From: Scenedesmus sp. ARA3 | Taxonomy: Eukaryota; Chlorophyta; Chlorophyceae; Sphaeropleales; Scenedesmaceae | Direction of reading: 5' to 3' | Assembly: GCA_004335835.1 (NCBI GenBank) | Contig: RWJK01001745.1 | Span: 1-64,000, forward strand | DNA: 64,000 bases | Shown: positions 57,389-64,000 of the stretch, in pieces | Layout: the number at the start of each line of letters is the position of its first letter | Position numbering within the stretch: the first letter of the stretch is position 1 | Translations under genes and position numbers: made by a program | Notes under the pieces: generated by a model | The model's input: the letters and a program-made list of their open reading frames with translations, nothing else | Databases searched by the model: none | What the model was told of the DNA's origin: nothing

Positions 57389-59771
57389 CTGTATAACTTA
57401 TCGCAAATTTCACGTGTTGGATTCCAGAGGGGGGTGTATAGTATGGTAGCCGCAGCAGGTGGCTGTAGTAGGGGGCGTCCCGGGCTGCAGGCCATGAAGA
57501 GTTGCTCTCGTGTTGCCAACACAGTGCCAGGCACTTGCTGAGCTCCGCGCTGCTCAGCCTGAAATGGAAGTTGTGGTTGTGTGTGGTGACGCTGTCCATC
57601 AATACAAGCCTTGCTGAGAGCAGCGATGGCGTTGATGCTATGGCTTGATGGGTAACATGATGATGATGACTGAGAGCAGTTGCTGTCAATTATGAACAGC
57701 AACACAGCTGAGCATGAACTGAACAAGCAATAAGGAACGCGGTCGTTCGGTCCTGCAAAAGCAACCCGTCCATGGCTCGGCAGGCGATGGGCCTGGGCAC
57801 AGTGAGCGCACCCACTGCACACTGTTACCCCTTCTGCTTTCACACCTGGAGGTTGCAGCAGGCATGGGGAAAGTGACAATGGACGAGTCAAGTGACCGTC
57901 AACACTGCACACCAACCCCGACTGCGGACGATGTGCTGCGGGATGGACTGATATACCCTGGCGAGCAGGTCGGCGCCGTTTTGACGGAGCTGCAGCTGCC
58001 ACGTCATGGTTCGCGCCCTTTTCGTGCATCACGAAGCGCTGCCAGATTCGACGAGATGGTCTACATCGCTCCTCAATTGCCTTGGGAAGCTGGTGAACAC
58101 ACCAAGAGGCACTGGTCGCGGCAAACTCCTCCTGCATGCAGTTGGTGCTGTTGCCCAAGTTGGAAAACGGGCAACCCAAACTGTCATACTATGATAGGCG
58201 ACCGCTTGTCCCACAAAAAGAAGCCTTACAATAAATCTCACCTCTTTTCACGTACCCGCCACCAAACAGCACTGTCACAGTGCTGGAGATGCTGGCTAGC
58301 AAAGCACAGACTTGCGGATGCGACTCGCATCCGCACTTCTCGGAGAAGTGAGAAGTGTTCATGTGCAAGCAGTAGCTGTTATGCTTAGGCAGCAAGCATG
58401 GTGACAGCTACCAACACAGCAGCAACACAAGCAGGCCAAACAGCCACATCTACTACTGCTGCTGCCGCTAGCTTTGCAGCACCTGCTGCTAATGCTGCCA
58501 CAAGACAGAAGCTCAGCAGGCAACAATGTAGCCACACTCTTTGGACGTAATCTGATGTCACCATGTGGCAGCGCTCTGTGCAACACTTTCCACACAATGA
58601 AATGTCACAGCACAGCATTTGTGCATCATTTCAGCACTGGCACACAACCAGACTGGCAACAGTAACCCCCGGGCCGGTAATATGAGTCAAATGCAATCCT
58701 GGCCACCACCGGCCCCTTTGGGCAGCATGTGCAAGCATGCAATGCGCCATAGCCATCCATACAATGCCTCCTGTAGTGAGTCTGCGCAGGGCTAGCTCGA
58801 GTCCAATCGGTGGCTGTTGGTACTTGCATGTACCGCGCAGAAAAAAGTGCATGTTGCAGAACCAGTCATATGGTTTGCAGCAACACGTGCGCCATGACAG
58901 CAGATGACAGGTCATGTGGCGACCGCCTGCTGCTGTGGGAACAACCAGCTGGTTGAAGCTGACGCAGCGCACCAAGCTGAGCCAATCTCTGTCTTGCCGC
59001 ATCATGGTTCAGCCGCATTACGCCTTTTCGGCATGGCATGCACATGCTGACCACTGTTGCAACCAGCACAAGCTGCATCCGGCAACATTGCCCAAAGGCC
59101 CTTGCACATGCGAGACAACCAAGAACAGCTGCCGTCCACAACTGCAGTGCGCACGAGGCCAGCGTCAGTTGCAAGCAGCAAAGGGCACGCATACAGCACT
59201 GCGATTGTTTGTGTGCTCAGCGCAGCATATGTCTGCTCACAGGTGCCTGTATGCATTGCAAATCCTGCAGGCTGGCAGGCTAAGGCTTGGTGGCGCAGAC
59301 AGCGCTCTGCAGCAGCGATAAGCTGTGCAGCATTGCTTGAGGCATGGCCAACAACTGCAGCAGTCGCACATACTGACATGCATCACTGGTATGCCGCGTT
59401 TCACTGTGGCGCGCATTGCATAGCTGCACACACATACAAATAGACATGTACTGTATGCGTAGCGCGCAGGCCTTTGGCGGCCACCCCAGGACAGGAAGTG
59501 CAAGGGATGCAATGCAGCTGGTTGGTGGTGCCGCTGTAACCGCACAGCAGCATGGCACTGCAGCAGCTGCCAATCAACCTGCAGCAACTGCTGTGCCGCC
59601 ATGCCGTCCTTGGTAGCAGCACTGGCGGTTGTGTCTGCTCTGGTGGTGGCTCTGGTAGCACGGCGTACAGGCACTGGATCTGTCTGCAGGAGTCGTGCAG
59701 GCACATTCGTAGTAGCGCCCATGCTATGCTTGGTCAATCAAATCAAAGGGCATCTCGTTTTCCCTGGTCTC
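57389..59771. other. Intergenic region, no confident gene
   Basis: It lies between the convergent PfkB kinase and CTU1 genes. A plus frame at 57864-58388 and an overlapping frame at 58006-58194 (SLLNCLGKLVNTPRGTGRGK) look weakly protein-like, but no family or splice model was found. Confidence 0.4.
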
Positions 59772-60534
59772 TCAGCTGCCAGTGCTGACGCACACTGCAC
59801 TCACATCGCCGACGTCTGCTGCTGCTGCTGCTGCCGCTGCTGCAGGCGGGGCTGCCTCTTCCTCTTCCAGCTTCAGCTGAATCAGCCCTCCCAGCTGCTG
59901 CCCACCTGCTGCTGCTGCTGCTGCTGCTGCGCCGCCGCCGCGCTTGCCTCTGTCCTTGTTGCCCTGGTTCTTGCGGCCCACCCCAAGCGTTGGGAGGCCG
60001 GAGTTCAGTCCCTCCAGCAAGATGCAGGCCTTGCAGAGAGCCTGGCTGGACAGAAAGCCACAGCGCTGGCAGCTGCAGCAGCAGGCGCAGCGGCAGCAGA
60101 AGAAGAAGCGGCTGTCGGACAGGTCTTGTGATCGATGGACTACAGTGCAGGGTATGAGTTGATGTTGGAATCAGATACGTGCTTGCGGCAGATGCAGCAC
60201 CAAATCAAGAGCCAAGGCAACCACCTGAACTTCTGCAGAGCCAAGTGTCCTGCAGCTGCATCCCTGCCGCGCACACCACGCCATGGTCATGCATGCATCT
60301 GTCCTCGTGCCTCTGCGAGAACCTGAATGTTAGTCAAAGAGCCCAGAGAGGCAAGACATGACAACTTGATTGATGTGACGCAGTACCGGCAGCATGCACA
60401 GGCCGCTGCTTCAACTTGAAGAAGTGCGTGGGCGTACCTCTGTGGGCTTGGCATCTGGTCCTGTGCGCCCTGAGAGATGGTCCAGCTCTCAGCCGAGTGG
60501 ATCAGGTCCATAATGGCTGAGGGCCGCGCAGCCT

Positions 60535-60581
<47 letters not shown>

Positions 60582-62485
60582 CGTGAAACCAGAGAGGGAA
60601 TATCAGCGCAACACTCGATAATGGGCAGCAAGTGCAGCCGGTCAGTCATTCGATTTGGAGGACTGCACAGGCCAAATAGGATGCGCCTAAACTCCTATGC
60701 CACGGCAGTCGGCGTGGCTAGTGTGTTGCCTCCCAAAGCAAGTTTGGCACAGGCGTAGCTGCTGCCAGGCAGTCACGTGCCTCACCAACCACACACGGCT
60801 CAGCAGCTCAGTGCACACGACTCAGCAGCACACCACACACATACCTCCAGGTTCTTCATAAAATTCCTAGCGAAGCCGCTGTGCAGGTCCTCCAGCAGCT
60901 GCAAACAAGTCTAGGACGATGCCAAACAGCAACACAACATGCAGAAGCCAGGGGCCTGCGCCACTCGACCACACGCACATACCTCCAGGTCCTTGACAAA
61001 GTCCCTCGCAAAGCCGCGCGCAGCAAAGGGCGCGTACACGCACTCCGTGCTGAAGTAGTCGAGCTTCTTGAAGTAGGCGTACATCACAATCTCCTTTTCG
61101 TAGGTGTATTTGAAAGGCTTCACACGAGGCAGCGGGCCCTCGCCACCCGTGACAATGTTGATGCAGCGCGACAGCCTGCAGTGCGGCACGACACAACAAT
61201 ATAACAGCAAGACATGACACGTCATTGGCGGCTGCGGATGCAAGTTACGTCTTGCAGATCGTTCGCACATGCTGCTGTCTGAAGCGCAGATGCTGCAGCA
61301 GAAAGTATATGACAGGCTAGCTGGAATACTGCTCCTTGCTTCCTTTGCGTGACGATGAGCATGCAGCACTTCGGTAGGAGGCGTGGAGGCGCATGAGGTA
61401 TCCTCATCGCCACACACGTCCCCTTCCTTGACTTACGCGGGTGTGAAGTGTAAACACACCACGCGTAGCTCAGTCGTTGATTCATTGCAGCACTTCAGTA
61501 TGCAGCAGCCGCAAGGTAAACCACTGCCAGCTGGCATTCAACTTGCCTGGGTACATCGCCGCGGATCATGTTCAGCAGGATGGTCTCAGCAATGTCGTCG
61601 GCGTTGTGCCCCGTGGCAATCTTGTTTGCGCGCTCCAGCACACCACCACGGTCCAAGGCCTGGCGCCTGCACAGCCATGAGGTATGATGCTCTTCAAAAA
61701 GCAGCCCAAGCAGCTAGCAAGAAAGCACACACAAACGCAAGAAGGCACACCGACACGGTCCAAGGCCTGGCCCCTGCTCAGCAGTAAGGGATGATGCTCA
61801 GATCAGGGCAGGCCAAGCAGCTAGCAAGGAAGCAAGCACGGAGACAAACAGCAGCAAGCGACGCGAAAGAGGACGCACACGCCAGCAAAGGCATCATGCT
61901 TACCGCATGCACCAGTTTAGGGTGTTACAGGCGGCGAAGGATGGGCAGCCTGTAGTCTGCAATAACTAGCCCGTGTTTATACGCGATCATCACCTGAACA
62001 CGCCGCAGAAGGTGCAGTTGTTCTTGGTGCCGATCTGCGCCACGATCTCGTCCATGCTCCAGCCATACAGCTCTCTATATGACAGCACCTGCAGCACATC
62101 AGCCCACAGCAGCCGTCAGCACAGATACTCGCACCGCTAGGCACCAAGCAATATCATTCCTTGAGCATACCGCTCGCGGTATGACAGCACCTGCAGCACA
62201 ACACACCGCCACCAGCAGCCGTCAGCACAGACAGTCGCAAATTCTTTTCAAAGGTTCAAACACCAGGCAATACAAGTCCTTGAGGATAGAGCTGACAATA
62301 TGACGGCACATCAGCACAGCACACTACCGCCAGCAGCAGTGCGTGTGAGTCCACATGCATGATTGCTTTGGGTGGTTATACAGGTGCATAAGGGTCCTGG
62401 CACCAGCTGAAGCTGGCATCAATCACAACAGAATGAGCATGTGCCGCGGGGCAAAATAGTAGACAGCTAAACATCTTCGGGTTAT

Positions 62486-62521
<36 letters not shown>

Positions 62522-63461
62522 CCGCACCTTGAGTGGGATGCCGTAGGTCTGCTCGTTGCGCTTGACAGTCTCCAGTGAGTCATCGCGGTAGCCTGCGATG
62601 CCTTCGTCAATGGACAGGAGGAACAGATCCAGCCCATAGCTGCAGAGCCAAAACATAAACACACACGCGGCATGTTGCGTACAGTGGTTGACCTATACAG
62701 CATGCGATCTAGTGGTCTGCACCTTTGCTCCTCCACAACTACAATACGCTGCTACCAGCTTGGCACGCCACGGCCAGCAACATGCACAGAGAAAGAATCC
62801 TGTGATGTGCAGGCGCGGCACCGCTGCATGTTGCTGTTGTGATGTAGTCAAAGCATTCCGGCACACCCAGTGCCACACCATGCCGACACTGTTGCTGGCT
62901 CTGCAGCGAGGCGTCAAACTGGCAAGATTCAGGAACAGAGACGTATGCTGCTGTCAGGTCCGTGGGTATGCTTGCAGCTGCAGCAGCACTCACTTGTGCC
63001 GCTCATTAAGTAGCGTCATCATGTGTGCAAGCACCGTCGAGTCCTTGCCGCCTGACGCTGCAACTGCCACGCGCTCGCCAGGCTTGAACAGGTTGCTGCT
63101 GCTGATTGTCTGATGCACCTCATCCTCAAGGCACCTGAAGAAGCAGGACTTGCAGAGCTACTTGTCCGCAGCGTTTGCAGGAGAAGCAGCGCAAGGCGGA
63201 CCAGCGCATGGTGGCAGCACACAGGGCGGGAGTGCAGGTTGGAACTTGCACTGTGGAGCAAGATCCACACAGCCACGGCTGCTGCATGCAGTGAGGCTGT
63301 TGCAGGGTGTTGAAACATGCTGCAGCATAGTGCTGAAACAATAGCCAGGCGAGGTCTGCAGTGAGCAGACAGCCAGGCTGGATGCTCCAGGTCACCTGCT
63401 CAGATGTCTTGGGCCGCCGCAGGGCGGCCTTCTGTGGACACCTTGCACACTGCTTGGACAT
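59772..63461 (-). CDS. CTU1: CTU1/NCS6 cytoplasmic tRNA 2-thiolation protein
   Basis: Eight exons on the minus strand, 63461-63396, 63157-62994, 62639-62528, 62088-61994, 61666-61547, 61175-60983, 60532-60438 and 60072-59772, give 381 residues with all phases consistent. The protein has an N-terminal zinc knuckle (C5, C8, C24, C27) with RRPKTSEQ between, PP-loop SGGKDST at 57-63, CTFC at 139-142, [10 protein letters not shown] near 166 and STEC with Cys 231. In related enzymes CxxC and the third Cys hold a 4Fe-4S cluster. The C-terminal zinc site is C283, C286, C295 and C298 ([16 protein letters not shown]), followed by [17 protein letters not shown] Gly/Ala-rich tail extends beyond the usual end. 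With CTU2 and the URM1 pathway it thiolates U34 of tRNA-Lys, -Glu and -Gln. Intron 5 has a GC donor (CCCAG|gcaagt). Confidence 0.93.
60536..60580 (-). repeat. (CTG)n run acting as pyrimidine tract before CTU1 exon 7
   Basis: On the minus strand about 15 CTG units run directly into the acceptor CAG|GCTGCG. The repeat replaces a normal polypyrimidine tract. Confidence 0.85.
60845..60898 (-). repeat. Exon-like duplicate of the 3' end of CTU1 exon 6
   Basis: The 54 nt encode [18 protein letters not shown], a diverged copy of the exon 6 end ([11 protein letters not shown]), with donor GAG|gtatgt and acceptor tttgcag. Both edges are phase 0, so inclusion would insert 18 residues without shifting the frame. 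The CTU1 family reads straight from KDLE into RPSAI-D-IHS, so the model without it is preferred. Confidence 0.75.
61750..61800 (-). repeat. Duplicate of the 5' edge of CTU1 exon 5
   Basis: ACGGTCCAAGGCCTGG (RQALDRG on the minus strand) recurs about 106 bp upstream of the real exon start, and AAGCAGCTAGCAAG follows in both copies. It includes a decayed acceptor. Confidence 0.7.
62180..62345 (-). repeat. Duplicates of the 5' edge of CTU1 exon 4
   Basis: The acceptor and first codons of exon 4 (ctgcag|GTGCTGTCATA) recur about 103 bp upstream near 62182-62205 (VLSYRERYA against VLSYRELYG) and more faintly near 62297. The intervening intron sequence (CAGCAGCCGTCAGCACAGA) is repeated too. Confidence 0.75.
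62485..62520 (-). repeat. (CTG)n run just after the CTU1 exon 3 donor
   Basis: About 12 triplets begin within ten bases of the donor CTCAAG|gtgcgg on the minus strand. Confidence 0.85.
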
Positions 63462-64000
63462 CAATATGCTCAAATCCAAAAGTCTGAAGCTTGTGCAATC
63501 GATCAGCAGCTTAATGTGCAGCAGACACGATGCCAGCACGGAGCCTTGCCAGGAACAGCAGCAGCTGTACAGCTTCAGAGGTGAGTGAGGTGTGAACTGC
63601 GTGGCAGTGTATTAAAGTTGACATAACCGATCAGCAATGCCCGTGAACAGCGTACAAGCACTGCGTGGCAGAAAAGCAGACCGTGGTCCGTGGTGACAAT
63701 GACAGCACATGGCCAACCGCAAGTCCGCAATTGAAAGTGTGATCAAATGTGGTAAGTGTCGATAATCAGCATCTTTTTGAGCTTCCGGTACAGTTCGCTC
63801 TATTTCCGTGAGCATGCGAAAGTTGCCCTTTGACACTCTTTCAAGGTCCTGCTCGTGCTCGTCAGAATCTCTCGTTTGTGGTGTAGTGTGCATCAAGAAT
63901 CACAACAGGCTAACGGCCAAGCCGCGTGCACTCCCGCAACAACATCAGTGGGCAGGGCTGGCTTGTTTGGTGGGGTGTCAGTGCTCCCAGCAGGAGCCTG
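63462..64000. other. 5' region of CTU1 and a possible small minus-strand coding segment
   Basis: The frame 63896-63612 (minus) starts MMHTTPQTRDSDEHEQDLER and continues VSKGNFRMLTEIERTVPEAQ. It is charged, helix-prone and unlike the surrounding low-complexity DNA. It could be an exon of a gene truncated by the window end. No family was recognised. Confidence 0.3.

Noticed and set aside
56593..58179. 528-residue minus-strand frame
   Set aside because: It lies opposite exons 6-7 of the PfkB kinase, is Ala/Ser-rich and has no domain.

Overview
This is nuclear DNA of a eukaryote, most likely a chlorophyte green alga of the Sphaeropleales (Scenedesmus/Tetradesmus type). The evidence is short spliceosomal introns in nearly every gene, very abundant CAG/CTG trinucleotide runs that give poly-Q, poly-S and poly-A stretches, TGTAA-type polyadenylation signals after some genes, a degenerate plant/algal telomere-like CCCTAAA tract, and a ciliary gene (ARL6/BBS3). 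The lineage is an inference. No rRNA, tRNA or CRISPR was seen. There is one 50-base N gap at 14019-14068.

Layout. (1) 1-14 kb holds three secretory-pathway glycan enzymes: a GH125 alpha-mannosidase (+), a GT92 glycosyltransferase (-) and a GT61 glycosyltransferase (+). They are separated by low-complexity, pyrimidine-rich and telomere-like DNA. The first two genes share a homologous block of about 110-125 bp upstream. (2) 14-23 kb holds a long perfect-looking foldback, a multi-pass membrane protein whose last coding segment is repeated three times, and an mTERF-like organelle protein. About 2.8 kb of repeat-rich DNA follows with no confident gene. (3) 23-42 kb holds four copies of a CAG-rich MYND zinc-finger gene, two on each strand and facing tail to tail. 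One copy in each pair is intact and the other is broken. The copies are followed by a 27-bp minisatellite of variable length, and the last copy has an extra duplicated 3' tail. (4) 43-64 kb is a gene-dense run: an 18-exon gene joining an EB1-type calponin-homology domain to MORN repeats (with a 2058-bp hAT-like transposon in one intron), ARL6/BBS3 head to head with it, a pseudouridine-kinase-like PfkB gene, and CTU1/NCS6 for tRNA 2-thiolation.

A theme runs through the window. Several unrelated genes carry short tandem duplications (about 95-245 bp) that include an exon edge with its splice site or the 3' end of the gene. Some of these copies form in-frame exon-like units. Two introns use GC-AG boundaries. 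Exon models were built by hand from splice consensus, phase and family alignment. They are predictions, but total lengths and phases close exactly for GH125, GT92, GT61, ARL6, the PfkB kinase, CTU1, the EB1-MORN gene and MYND copies A and D.
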